A stretch of 64,000 nucleotides of DNA, from assembly GCF_047501465.1 (NCBI RefSeq), contig NZ_JAZDRL010000001.1:248001-312000 (forward strand), in the 5' to 3' direction. Each line of letters begins with the position of its first letter. Within the stretch, counting starts at the first letter, position 1. The position numbers and the translations under genes were made by a program. The notes beneath the pieces were generated by a model. It saw only the letters and a program-made list of their open reading frames with translations. It did not search any database and was not told the origin of the DNA. The DNA comes from Pseudochelatococcus sp047501465. Lineage in GTDB: Bacteria; Pseudomonadota; Alphaproteobacteria; Rhizobiales; Beijerinckiaceae. Shown here piece by piece: positions 16,084-24,574 of this stretch.

Positions 16084-17127
16084 ATGCTCGACATCTTCGC
16101 AACCAATCCGGCATTCAGCGTCACGTCGCTGACGGATGCCGTCAATGAAATAGCCGTCCGTCCTGGCCGCCTCGGGCAGTTGGGCCTGTTCAGCGCAACC
16201 TCTGTCACCACGCTGACGATCTCGCTTGAGCGCATCGGCGACACCATCCAGCTTGTTGCACCATCACCGCGCGGTGCACCGGGTGAAGTGCGTGACTTGC
16301 CAAAGCGCTCCATCGAGAGCCTTTCCATTCCCCACTTCCAGCGAGACTGGAGTGTGGTGGCTGATGAAGTGCAGGGCATCCGCGCCTATGGAAGTGAAAC
16401 GGCCCTACAGACCGTGCAAGGAATCGTTGGGCAGAAAATCGCCGTCAACGTGGCGGATCTCGATCTCACCGATGAATATTCGCGCATTGGCGCCATTCAG
16501 GGCATCGTCACCTACAAGGGCGGTGAGACGCTAAACCTCTTCAACAAGTTCGGCGTGTCACAGCCTGCTGAAGAGGACTTCGATCTGGATAATGCCAATC
16601 CGGACGAGGGCATTCTGCGCAAGAAGTGCGTTGCTTTCATACGCAAGACACGGGCAGCTCTTGGTGGTGTGCCATTCTCCTATCTGCATGCATTTGTTGG
16701 CGATAATTTCTTTGATGATCTGCTTTCTCACCCTGAAGTACGTGAGACATACAAGGGCTGGTCCGAGGCACAGATCTTGCGGGAAAGCTACATCGGCAAG
16801 AACCGAGCGGACAATCCGATGTTCGAGTTCGGTGGCATCGTCTGGGAAAACTACGGTGCGATCACTAATGAAGACAACGGAGACGACGGGGCCTTGCTCG
16901 GCATCCAGACCAACAGCGCGAAGTTCGTGCCTGTTGGTGTGCCGGGGCTGTTCCGCACCTACTACGCACCAGCCGATTACATCGAGACCGTTAACACGCT
17001 GGGTCAGCGCCTTTATGCCAAGCAATGGCCGATGCAGAACGGCAAGGGCATCCATGGCGAGGTGCAGACGAACGCCCTGCATATCGTAACCCGTCCTGGC
17101 GCATTGCTGCGCGCCAAGCGCACCTGA
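16084..17127 (+). CDS. Major capsid protein, gpE family
   Basis: A 347-aa lambda gpE-type capsid protein. Family stretches include NPAFSVTSLTDAVNEI at the N-terminus, FQRDWSVVADEVQGIRAYG near residue 90, and a C-terminal RPGALLRAKR. The ATG at 16084 is preferred to 16072 because GGAG lies 7 bases upstream. It makes the HK97-fold shell together with the decoration protein. Its placement right after a terminator-like hairpin suggests that its transcript level is set separately. Confidence 0.9.
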   Translation: MLDIFATNPAFSVTSLTDAVNEIAVRPGRLGQLGLFSATSVTTLTISLERIGDTIQLVAPSPRGAPGEVRDLPKRSIESLSIPHFQRDWSVVADEVQGIRAYGSETALQTVQGIVGQKIAVNVADLDLTDEYSRIGAIQGIVTYKGGETLNLFNKFGVSQPAEEDFDLDNANPDEGILRKKCVAFIRKTRAALGGVPFSYLHAFVGDNFFDDLLSHPEVRETYKGWSEAQILRESYIGKNRADNPMFEFGGIVWENYGAITNEDNGDDGALLGIQTNSAKFVPVGVPGLFRTYYAPADYIETVNTLGQRLYAKQWPMQNGKGIHGEVQTNALHIVTRPGALLRAKRT

Positions 17128-17138
17128 TGGTGTGAACC

Positions 17139-17519
17139 ATGAAGCCCGCGCGCTTCCACGACATCCGTGACAAAGTGCTCGCGGGTGTCGATCGTATTTT
17201 TGCCGAGCCGGTGCGGCTGACATTCTTTGAAGGTAAGAAACCCGATCCATTCCGGCCAAAAATCGAGATCGAGGCCGTTTTGCGAACTGGTGGCGGAACG
17301 GTTTCAAATGTCTCAGGCGGACAGTCGCAGAGCTGGCGCACCCGCATCACGGCCCAGAAGGCCGAGCTGCACATCAACCGCGCCACCTACAGCGGGCCGG
17401 CTATCCGGCAGGGCGATATTGTGCGGGCACTCTCGCGACCTGGGGAGCCGCGCTTTGAGGTTCTGCACGTTGATGATCGTGGCCATTCACGGCTTGTAAT
17501 CGAACTGGGGGAAGCATGA
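17139..17519 (+). CDS. Head-tail connector-type phage protein
   Basis: A 126-aa protein following the capsid gene and overlapping the next gene by an ATGA. The N-terminal helix FHDIRDKVLAGVDRIFAEPVRL is followed by a beta-rich domain (RTRITAQKAELHIN, GDIVRALSRPGEPRFEVLHVDDRG), as in small head-completion/stopper proteins (lambda FII, ATP-binding sugar transporter-like family). I infer the role from position and fold; no sequence motif is decisive. Confidence 0.55.
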   Translation: MKPARFHDIRDKVLAGVDRIFAEPVRLTFFEGKKPDPFRPKIEIEAVLRTGGGTVSNVSGGQSQSWRTRITAQKAELHINRATYSGPAIRQGDIVRALSRPGEPRFEVLHVDDRGHSRLVIELGEA

Positions 17520-18385
17520 GCCTTGTCCGCATAGCGCTTCGCATCGCTGCAGTGCAGGCGTTGCGAGGGCGAACGCTCGTTGGTGATAATGTACTCGATA
17601 GTCAGATCGGTGCGCTTGATATGGCGGCCGATGGCTCGCTAAGTACCGATCAGAAAAAGCCTTGGATCGCAGTTTACACAGACGCTTCAAGCACGAAAGA
17701 CAGTTTAACGGATGTCACCTTGCGAGCTCTTGCGCCAAACGGTGCAACACAGATCCTCATCGAAACAGGGCTGACTGCCGCTCACGTGGTGATTGATCCG
17801 GAGACGGAAGAAAGCACCGTCTACACGGGTATTCCTGATACGGATGATGCCTTCGAATTTCATGCCGATATTGTTGCTCGCCAAATTGCGGATGTCCTGA
17901 CAGATCCAAATAATGCCTGGGCCGAGATCGTACGCGGTTTCATTCTGTCATTTCGTTCTGTTGAGCGCGTGCGGACCAGTGGCGACCAGAACGGTACAAG
18001 ACTGGCCGCTCAACAAATCAGGATCACGGCTGATCTGGTGGTCGATCCATTGCGGGGTGAATCGTTAAAAGACGGATCACCTTTGAGGGCATTCTTCGAC
18101 AAATGCGAAGCGGATTTGCGGGTGCCAAATCCCGCTTATCCAGATGAAAGTAATGAGCCAACCATTGTTGATCCTGTTATCGCCTCGACCCTGGCGTTGA
18201 TGCGTGCACAGATCGAAATCGATGCTGCGCCTTATGACTGGCAGTCAGTTCAACGCCGGTTTGGCTTCACACGCCATGAAGCTGATGCTCTCATGATCGC
18301 GCCTCCGGCGGGTGTGCCAGGTGATGCAACGATCACGGATATTACACCACCAGATGCGCAGCCTGATAAGGGATTCCCAATATGA
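17516..18385 (+). CDS. Phage structural protein, head-tail region
   Basis: A 289-aa acidic protein I do not recognise beyond its context between a connector-type gene and baseplate gene V, with which it overlaps by ATGA on both sides. The first third contains SLSTDQKKPWIAVYTDAS, the middle has HADIVARQIADVLTDPNNAWAEIVRGF, and the end is Pro/Asp-rich. It may be a neck or tail terminator component. No transmembrane or signal sequence is present. Confidence 0.5.
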   Translation: MSLVRIALRIAAVQALRGRTLVGDNVLDSQIGALDMAADGSLSTDQKKPWIAVYTDASSTKDSLTDVTLRALAPNGATQILIETGLTAAHVVIDPETEESTVYTGIPDTDDAFEFHADIVARQIADVLTDPNNAWAEIVRGFILSFRSVERVRTSGDQNGTRLAAQQIRITADLVVDPLRGESLKDGSPLRAFFDKCEADLRVPNPAYPDESNEPTIVDPVIASTLALMRAQIEIDAAPYDWQSVQRRFGFTRHEADALMIAPPAGVPGDATITDITPPDAQPDKGFPI

Positions 18386-18960
18386 GCGATCTGGCGGCGC
18401 ATTTTGCGAGGCTCAATTATCGCATAGCCGAGCTTGAGCGTCGCGACCGCAATCGCTCACGTATCGGCACGGTGCTGGAGGTTGATCCTGTAAAGGGACA
18501 AGCGCGCGTTGAGCTGGCAAACGGTTTTGTGTCTGATTGGATACCTTGGCAGGAGCAAGCTGCAGGTGCTGCCAGAACGCACTTTCCGCTCTCAATCGGG
18601 CAACAGGTGCGAGTTCGTTCGCAGAACGGCGATCTGACAGATGCCGAGATTGAGGCATCGCTGCCTTCAGACACGAACACGCGCCCTTCGCAAAAGGGGG
18701 ATGAGTATGTGCTTCTCGAAGTTGGCAGTACTCGCATTGCCGTCAGCGACGGTGGAGCGACCGCTTCCATTACCGTTGGCAGCAGCACTCTCACGATCAC
18801 AGATGGCAATATGATGCTTGAAGCTACTGAGATCACCCTCAAAGGTGCGGTCAAGATTGAAGGCGCATCCGTCACCCATAATGGCACAAACATTGGTGAC
18901 ACGCATATCCACGGTGGCGTCATGGCTGGGCCTGCTACCACAGGCGTTCCGGCAAATTAG
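18382..18960 (+). CDS. Baseplate spike protein, P2 gpV-like
   Basis: A 192-aa P2 gpV/phage baseplate assembly protein. An N-terminal OB-fold region (RIGTVLEVDPVKGQARVEL, then DWIPWQEQAAG) is followed by a beta-helical part and the C-terminal THIHGGVMAGPATTGVP. The HxH in that tail is the iron-binding apex of the trimeric membrane-piercing spike. It marks the start of the P2-like contractile tail genes. The next tail gene, W, is displaced 2 kb downstream by the AbiE cassette. Confidence 0.9.
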   Translation: MSDLAAHFARLNYRIAELERRDRNRSRIGTVLEVDPVKGQARVELANGFVSDWIPWQEQAAGAARTHFPLSIGQQVRVRSQNGDLTDAEIEASLPSDTNTRPSQKGDEYVLLEVGSTRIAVSDGGATASITVGSSTLTITDGNMMLEATEITLKGAVKIEGASVTHNGTNIGDTHIHGGVMAGPATTGVPAN

Positions 18961-19026
18961 AGAATATCAATCGTATAATTCTGTATGCAGAGCCAAAACG
19001 ATTAATCATTATGATTGAATGTATTA

Positions 19027-19088
19027 TGGATAGCTTTACATGAATTTTGTATAAAAATGTTTACATAAGAGCCAATTTTTCCTATGGT
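19027..19088 (+). promoter_or_regulatory. AT-rich promoter region of AbiE cassette
   Basis: The gap after gene V is markedly AT-rich. Two possible promoters are TGGATA 19027-19032 with a 17-base spacer to TATAAA 19050-19055, and TTTACA 19060-19065 with a 17-base spacer to TATGGT 19083-19088. An imperfect palindrome ATTTTGTATAAAAAT overlaps the first -10 and could bind the antitoxin. This would let the cassette be expressed from the silent prophage. Confidence 0.4.
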
Positions 19089-19106
19089 TGCCACTGAGGC
19101 AGGACC

Positions 19107-19700
19107 ATGACGAAACTAAATGAATTACGCAAACATCTGAAGCCTGGCGGGGTTTACCGCCGCGATGAGCTGGCGCGTTGGTCAACTAACGTGGACAGGC
19201 ATATCAAGGAGCTTTTGACAACGGAGGAGCTGGTAAGGCTTTCTGCGGGCCTTTACCTGCATCCAAAGCAAACCGCATTCGGTAAAGCTCCGGCAGATGA
19301 TGCCAGCCTCGTTGCGGCATTCCTGAAGGATAAGATCTTCCTGATAACGTCGCCTAACGCCTATAACGCGCTGGGTGTGGGAGCGACGCAGCTTTATAAT
19401 GAAACCGTCGTTTATAATCGCAAACGTCACGGGCGGTTTACGTTGGGCGGTCGTAGTTTTGATTTTCGTCGCAAGCAGTTTGTTCCCAAGAAACTGACAG
19501 AGGAGTTTCTGCTGGTTGATTTGGTGAACAACCTTAAGCAAGTGGCCGAGGATGAACAGCTTCTGCTTACACGTGTAAAGGAAAAAACCGCGAAACTTGA
19601 CCGCAAGGTCCTTCGGCATATTGCTCATGAATTCGGTACGGTGCGAGCCCGTAAGTTTTTCGATGCCGTGACGACGGTGGCAACGCATCATGCCCCATGA
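19107..19700 (+). CDS. AbiEi-like antitoxin (DUF6088 family)
   Basis: A 197-aa protein of the DUF6088/AbiEi type. An N-terminal winged-helix part (GGVYRRDELARWSTNVDRHIKELL, then LVRLSAGLYLHPKQTAFG) is followed by the conserved FLITSPNAYNALGVGATQLYN and a FTLGGRSFDFRRK segment. These proteins repress their own operon and neutralise the AbiEii nucleotidyltransferase encoded next (type IV toxin-antitoxin). It overlaps the toxin gene by 11 bases. The pair interrupts the phage baseplate genes and is probably cargo active against other phages. Confidence 0.85.
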   Translation: MTKLNELRKHLKPGGVYRRDELARWSTNVDRHIKELLTTEELVRLSAGLYLHPKQTAFGKAPADDASLVAAFLKDKIFLITSPNAYNALGVGATQLYNETVVYNRKRHGRFTLGGRSFDFRRKQFVPKKLTEEFLLVDLVNNLKQVAEDEQLLLTRVKEKTAKLDRKVLRHIAHEFGTVRARKFFDAVTTVATHHAP

Positions 19701-20631
19701 TTTTTTGCATAACCACAAGGATTTTCAGGACCTTATACGCATCGTGGCAAACAAACTGGGGATTGCCCCGGTGCTGGTCGAAAAAGACTACTGGATTATG
19801 CATTGTTTGTATGGCCTCCAGCAGCTTGGCCTGCGGTTTGAGCTTAAGGGCGGTACGTCGCTTTCGAAGGGCTTTGGCATAATCAATCGCTTCTCCGAGG
19901 ATATTGATATTCGTATCGATCCGCCGGAGGGCATGGAAGTTAAGGCTGGTCGTAACCACGACAAGGACGCCCATGTAGAAAGTCGTCGTCGGTTTTATGA
20001 TTGGCTACGCGATACGATCCGTATTGATGGCATCCACACGGTAGAACGCGACAACACCTTTGATGCCGAAAAACTTCGTAGCGCTGGCATCCGACTGCAT
20101 TATCAGGACTTCATGGGCCTGATGCCCGGCATCAAGGATGGCATATTGCTGGAAGTCGGATTTGATGACGTAACACCCAATGCATCTATAACCATCAGCT
20201 CGTGGGCGTATGACTATGGGGCAGGCATGGTGCAGCTGACGGATAACCGTGCAGTGGGTGTGTTGTGCTATGACCCCGGTTATACGTTGGTGGAGAAGCT
20301 TCAGGCTATTTCCACGAAATTTCGCAAGCAACAGGAAACAGGTGCTTTTCCTGCAAACTTTCTGCGCCATTACTATGATGTGTTTTGCCTGCTCGGTGAT
20401 CCCAAAGTGCAAAAATTCATCGGAACAACAGATTATTTCGCGCACAAGGAAAAACGTTTCCGCTCTGAAAATCGTAACATTACTATCAACGAAGCCTTCT
20501 GCCTGAATGACCCGGCCACTTTTGCCTCTTATGAAAACGCATATGAAGGCACCAGGTCACTCTATTATAGTGAGCGCCCGGCCTTCGCTGATATTCTGAA
20601 GCGCATCAAGGAATTCGCTGACAGGCTGTAA
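19690..20631 (+). CDS. AbiEii/AbiGii nucleotidyltransferase toxin
   Basis: A 313-aa nucleotidyltransferase-fold protein. The catalytic signature is present: KGGTSLSKGF near residue 54 and the metal-binding SEDIDIRID near residue 70, with further motifs in the Asp/Lys-rich middle. AbiEii toxins are nucleotidyltransferases that arrest growth after infection; related MenT toxins modify tRNA acceptor ends, which may or may not apply here. Translation is coupled to the upstream AbiEi-like antitoxin by an 11-base overlap. The gene is full length and looks intact. Confidence 0.88.
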   Translation: MPHDFLHNHKDFQDLIRIVANKLGIAPVLVEKDYWIMHCLYGLQQLGLRFELKGGTSLSKGFGIINRFSEDIDIRIDPPEGMEVKAGRNHDKDAHVESRRRFYDWLRDTIRIDGIHTVERDNTFDAEKLRSAGIRLHYQDFMGLMPGIKDGILLEVGFDDVTPNASITISSWAYDYGAGMVQLTDNRAVGVLCYDPGYTLVEKLQAISTKFRKQQETGAFPANFLRHYYDVFCLLGDPKVQKFIGTTDYFAHKEKRFRSENRNITINEAFCLNDPATFASYENAYEGTRSLYYSERPAFADILKRIKEFADRL

Positions 20632-20767
20632 TCCTTACAGGCGTAACAATAGCACCTAAATTCTAATCGGATCCAGCCAGGGATGGGCGGCAAGCTGTCC
20701 GGGGCTGGATTTTCTTTGCTTGCAGTCACCTGCTTAAGCCCGAAATTTCTCAAACATGGAGGGCATT

Positions 20768-20962
20768 ATGCCCCTTTACGAAGTCAAAAAGACCGGCTGG
20801 CTGGCCGGAACGTATCGTCATGCCGGTGGCAAGGTTGAGCTCACGGAGGATAAGGCGAAGTACTTCCTACCGCCTCATGATGATCGCCTCGCATTCGTGC
20901 TGCCTGTTGTGCCGCAGATGCCTAAAGGTAAGGCGTCGAAGCCTGCCCTCAAGAAGGGCTGA
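20768..20962 (+). CDS. Small phage tail-region protein
   Basis: A 64-aa basic protein starting MPLYEVKKTGWLAGTYRHAGG with a Lys/Pro-rich end. The ATG at 20768 follows GGAGGG; its stop touches the GTG start of gene W. I do not recognise the family. Small proteins of this kind often precede baseplate genes in P2/Mu-type phages. The function is unknown. Confidence 0.6.
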   Translation: MPLYEVKKTGWLAGTYRHAGGKVELTEDKAKYFLPPHDDRLAFVLPVVPQMPKGKASKPALKKG

Positions 20963-20964
20963 CC

Positions 20965-21357
20965 GTGGCAGATTCTGTCGGCTTTGACCGTGAGACAGGC
21001 GCAGTCATCACCGATTGGGAGCATGTCAGCCAGTCAATCGGATTGAGCCTCACCACCCCTCGCTTCACTCGGGTAATGCGACGCCTGTTTGGTTCTGATC
21101 TCACGGGCATGATTGATGCTCCGATGAACAGCCAGAACATGCTGCGCGTGATCCGCGCAGTGGCCGAGGCACTTCAGCAGCGCCTGATCGAGGGTCGTCA
21201 GTATGGCGAACCGCGGTTCAAGCTGGAAAAGGTGCAGGTCAACAGAGCCGAGGCCTCGGGGCGGCTGACGATTACGGTTCGCGGGAAATATCTGCCTCGC
21301 GGGCATTTGGGCGATACGACATCAGCAGGTAGCAGACAAACCGAGGTCAGGTTATGA
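20965..21357 (+). CDS. Baseplate protein W, GPW/gp25 family
   Basis: A 130-aa gpW/gp25 wedge protein (lysozyme-like fold family without lysozyme activity). The family pattern is RETGAVITDWEHVSQSI, LTTPRFTRVMRRLFGSDL and QRLIEGRQYGEPRF. It begins with a GTG preceded by AAGGG at 7 bases, and overlaps gene J by ATGA. It forms part of the baseplate wedge with J and I. Note it is not the head protein gpW of lambda, which is represented by the gene at 14054. Confidence 0.88.
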   Translation: MADSVGFDRETGAVITDWEHVSQSIGLSLTTPRFTRVMRRLFGSDLTGMIDAPMNSQNMLRVIRAVAEALQQRLIEGRQYGEPRFKLEKVQVNRAEASGRLTITVRGKYLPRGHLGDTTSAGSRQTEVRL

Positions 21358-22328
21358 GCCGCTTTGAGGATATTGATCTGGCTCGCCTCGGTGGTGTGCC
21401 GGATTTGTTTCCGGCAAATTATGAGGCTGAGGTGGATGCTATCCGCACAAGCTTCATTGCCCGCTGGAATGCCAAGCGTGCGATCAATCCTATGCTTCCT
21501 GCAGCTGATACGTTATTCCTTGAAAACAACTCCACACTCACACTGATTGAAGAATGCGCCTGGCGGGTGACGCTCGCCAAGCAGCAGTACAATGATGCTG
21601 TGCGTGCGGTGATGCTTGCCTCCACATGGGGCATTTATCTTGAGCATCGTGCATCAGAGTTTGGCCTCACAAGGCGAGTGCTTGATCCGGGTAATCCGCA
21701 GGCTGTGCCGCCGGTTCCTGCCATTAGGGAAAGCGATGAGGAGCTGCGCCGCCGTCGGCAGATGGCGGTTGAGGCTGTTAGTACGGCTGGTCCTTATGGA
21801 GCCTATATCTGGTGGGCACTTGAGGCGCATCCGCAGATCAAATCGGTTGCCGTTTATGGGCCTGAAAGTGGGCTTGTTGATCCAGGCGAAGTGCTGGTTA
21901 TCGTGCTGGACAAGCGCGGCGATGGGACTGCACCACAGGCCGTGCTTGATGCAGTGAGCAGCAAGCTCTCAGCTGCAACCGTACGTCCTCTGACAGATCG
22001 GCCCGTATATGTCGAGGCTGCAGAGATTATCCTCTATGACGTTTCAGTCAAGCTGACCGTACTGCCGGGGCCGGATAATGAACTGATCCGTCAACGGGCT
22101 TTAGCGCGGGTCACGGCTCATGTCACTGATAGGCATAAGGCTGGAGCAACGGTGACCGTATCAGGTATCGCGGCGGCTGCCAGCATTGTCGATGACCAGG
22201 GCAAGGCGCTGATAGAGGAGGTCGAAGTAATCTCGCCTACTGCCAATATCGTGCCTGGCCCCAAGGAAGCTGCATTCGCGCAGTCGATTACCGTCACCAC
22301 GGATGTGCTCAATGACCTTGTCCTATGA
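21354..22328 (+). CDS. Baseplate protein J
   Basis: A 324-aa P2 gpJ-type baseplate wedge protein. Signature regions include RRRRQMAVEAVSTAGPYGAYIWWALEAHPQIKSVAVYGP and the end of the Mu gp47/Pbs-xkdT-like domain, DVSVKLTVLPGPDNELIR. It overlaps W upstream and I downstream, the canonical P2 order V-W-J-I. The length is typical and there is no sign of damage. Confidence 0.92.
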   Translation: MSRFEDIDLARLGGVPDLFPANYEAEVDAIRTSFIARWNAKRAINPMLPAADTLFLENNSTLTLIEECAWRVTLAKQQYNDAVRAVMLASTWGIYLEHRASEFGLTRRVLDPGNPQAVPPVPAIRESDEELRRRRQMAVEAVSTAGPYGAYIWWALEAHPQIKSVAVYGPESGLVDPGEVLVIVLDKRGDGTAPQAVLDAVSSKLSAATVRPLTDRPVYVEAAEIILYDVSVKLTVLPGPDNELIRQRALARVTAHVTDRHKAGATVTVSGIAAAASIVDDQGKALIEEVEVISPTANIVPGPKEAAFAQSITVTTDVLNDLVL

Positions 22329-23070
22329 TGACGGCAGCACGGTTGTTCCGCTTGTCATTGACGGAATTCCGATCACGATTGGTGTTAGCCCGCTTGGATT
22401 TGGCCGTAGGCCATGGGACGGGCGTCGGCAGCGCTCGTTGTTACCTGATCCAAGCGATTATGAGCATGCGCTGTCAGAAGCTTGTGCCGCAGCCTTTGCA
22501 GCGCTCCAGGATGCATGGAGCATCCCTAATGTTCTGAGCTGGGAACGTTGCCCTGCTGTCCTGCTCCCATGGCTTGCCTGGGAGTGGTCAGTTGATGAAT
22601 GGCAGCGTGACTGGCCAGAAGTGACACAACGTGCGGTGATCGGCGCATCCTGGGGCTTTCATGCCGTCAAAGGTAGCGCCGGGGCCATGCAGATTGCCAT
22701 AGGGGCACTTGGCTATGGAATAGAAGTCACGGAATGGTGGCAGGCTGTTCCGCCTCGTGATCCCTATACCTATCGCTACAAACTCACCTCGCCATTTGGC
22801 CGTCCATGGACGGACAGTGAAGTCAAAAGCATGGAGCGGATCTCGCTTCGGGCAAAGAATGTGCGCTCATGGCTTGAGGCGGTTGAGATGCGTGTTTCCG
22901 GGGTCAGCGTTCCCGTCTACTCCGGCGCGATTGTGCGTTCGCATATCCGGGTATCGCCTGTCACTGACCCCGTTACCCAACTTGATGCGCGTGCCTCGCT
23001 CTTCGCTGGCGTTGCCGTTCGCAGCCGCATGCGCGTCGTTATTACCGTTCAAGAAAAATCACAGGACTGA
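22312..23070 (+). CDS. Tail protein I
   Basis: A 252-aa P2 gpI-type protein. Recognisable pieces are LPDPSDYEHALSEACAA, VLSWERCPAVLLPWLAWEWSVDEW and WGFHAVKGSAGAMQIAI, typical of phage tail protein I. Two start codons are possible (22303 and 22312), both inside the end of J and both with weak ribosome-binding sites; I chose 22312. It joins the baseplate to the fibre proteins that follow. Confidence 0.87.
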   Translation: MTLSYDDGSTVVPLVIDGIPITIGVSPLGFGRRPWDGRRQRSLLPDPSDYEHALSEACAAAFAALQDAWSIPNVLSWERCPAVLLPWLAWEWSVDEWQRDWPEVTQRAVIGASWGFHAVKGSAGAMQIAIGALGYGIEVTEWWQAVPPRDPYTYRYKLTSPFGRPWTDSEVKSMERISLRAKNVRSWLEAVEMRVSGVSVPVYSGAIVRSHIRVSPVTDPVTQLDARASLFAGVAVRSRMRVVITVQEKSQD

Positions 23071-23072
23071 CC

Positions 23073-24569
23073 ATGGCCGCTAATGATTACCTGGGCGTGT
23101 TGACGCTTGTCGGGCAGCAGAAGCTCGCCGCTGCCATTGGCGGAACGCCACTGGCTCTGCAAACGATACGGGTGGGTGATGGCAATGGGGCCGAGATTAC
23201 GCCTAATGAGACCATGGTCGATCTGGTGCACCGTGTCGGCAATGCCTATGGGGTGATGTCGAGCGGGTGCGATCCAGTCAATCTGCAGATGTGGCGTGTG
23301 ACCGCAGTCATTCCGGAAGCTGACGGGCCATTCAACATCCGTGAGATCGGCGTGTTTGACGCGGATGGCGATCTCATTGCCATCGCTCGTCACCCCTTGG
23401 TGGAGAAGCGTGCGCCGGGGCAAGGTGCTGCCGTAGAGCTGACGACGGATATAGTGTTCCCGGTATCATCTACGGCGCAGATCACGGTGAACTTCTTGCC
23501 GGATGCTGGCGTGGATATCGCTCGCCTCATGCGTCCACCGTTCATTGCAGTCAACAGTGCGACAGTGAGGACGCCGCCTGCAATACCGGTACAGGGCGAT
23601 CTCTATCTGGTGCCTGCTGCGCCAGCCGGGGCATGGTCTGGTTCTGTCGGCAAGTTGATGATGTGGAACGGTATCGTCTGGCGCATGGCAACCGCGCCAA
23701 CCGGCTCAGTCGTCTGTGCATCTGATACAGGAATTTACTGGCGCAAAACCGCATCCGGCTGGACCGAATGGCATGCCACCACTGATGACAGGGGGCTGGT
23801 CGAGCTTGCCACCAATGCCGAGGTGCAGGCAGGCATCGATACAATACGGGCTGTATCACCGGCCAGTCTATCCGCCCGCACGGCAACCATTGACCGGACA
23901 GGTCTTGTTGAACTTGCAACCACATCCGAGGCTACGGCGGGAACGGATACAACACGCGCTGTAACGCCATCCGGTCTTGCGGCAGCCCTTCTCGCTATTC
24001 CCGAAGGCATCCATGTGATGACCTCATATGGCGTCTTCACCGTGCCAGCTGGCGTGACAAAAATCGATGTTGCGATTTGGGGCGGCGGCGGTGGCGGTGG
24101 AAGCACAGGCATAGGCGGTTCATCTGGTGGTGCTGGAGCTGGTGGCCATGCCCGCAAGCTGATCGCTGTCACGCCGGGCCAGCAGTTTACGGGCGTTGTC
24201 GGAGCAGGTGGTGCAGCTGGTGCACTCGGTGGTGGCGGCGGAACCGGCGGGAATACATCCTTCGGTCCCATGACAGCTTATGGCGGCAGCGGTGGTCGGC
24301 CCAATCCTTCCGGCGATGGTGGGCAGGGCGGCAGCGCGGCAGGTGGCGATATCAATTCCCGTGGTGGAGATGGTTCATCTGGAGCAGCTGGATCTGATGT
24401 TACGGGCGGTGCAGGAGGTGGTTCACCCTTCGGCGGCCCCGGCGGTGGAGCTGGGCACGGCATATCTGCTGGAGGTGCAATACCCGGTGGAGGTGGTGCA
24501 GGTGGTGGCAGTTCCTACAGCTCATCCGGTGGCGCAGGCGCTCCCGGTTTGATCATCATCAGATGGTGA
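23073..24569 (+). CDS. Tail fibre protein 1 with glycine-rich tip
   Basis: A 498-aa fibre. The N-terminal 150 residues match P2-type phage tail-collar/fibre attachment domains (LVGQQKLAAAIGGTPLALQTIRVGDG, IREIGVFDADGDLIAIA). Residues about 230-310 hold two fibre-shaft repeats of the LVELAT...GTDTTRAVTP type. From GIHVMTSYGVFTVPAGVTKIDVAIWG onward the protein is a Gly-rich domain of about 190 residues. Gly-rich tips of this sort pack as polyglycine helices in some phage adhesins. A second fibre gene with the same tip type overlaps its end. Confidence 0.88.
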   Translation: MAANDYLGVLTLVGQQKLAAAIGGTPLALQTIRVGDGNGAEITPNETMVDLVHRVGNAYGVMSSGCDPVNLQMWRVTAVIPEADGPFNIREIGVFDADGDLIAIARHPLVEKRAPGQGAAVELTTDIVFPVSSTAQITVNFLPDAGVDIARLMRPPFIAVNSATVRTPPAIPVQGDLYLVPAAPAGAWSGSVGKLMMWNGIVWRMATAPTGSVVCASDTGIYWRKTASGWTEWHATTDDRGLVELATNAEVQAGIDTIRAVSPASLSARTATIDRTGLVELATTSEATAGTDTTRAVTPSGLAAALLAIPEGIHVMTSYGVFTVPAGVTKIDVAIWGGGGGGGSTGIGGSSGGAGAGGHARKLIAVTPGQQFTGVVGAGGAAGALGGGGGTGGNTSFGPMTAYGGSGGRPNPSGDGGQGGSAAGGDINSRGGDGSSGAAGSDVTGGAGGGSPFGGPGGGAGHGISAGGAIPGGGGAGGGSSYSSSGGAGAPGLIIIRW

Positions 24570-24574
24570 ACGTG

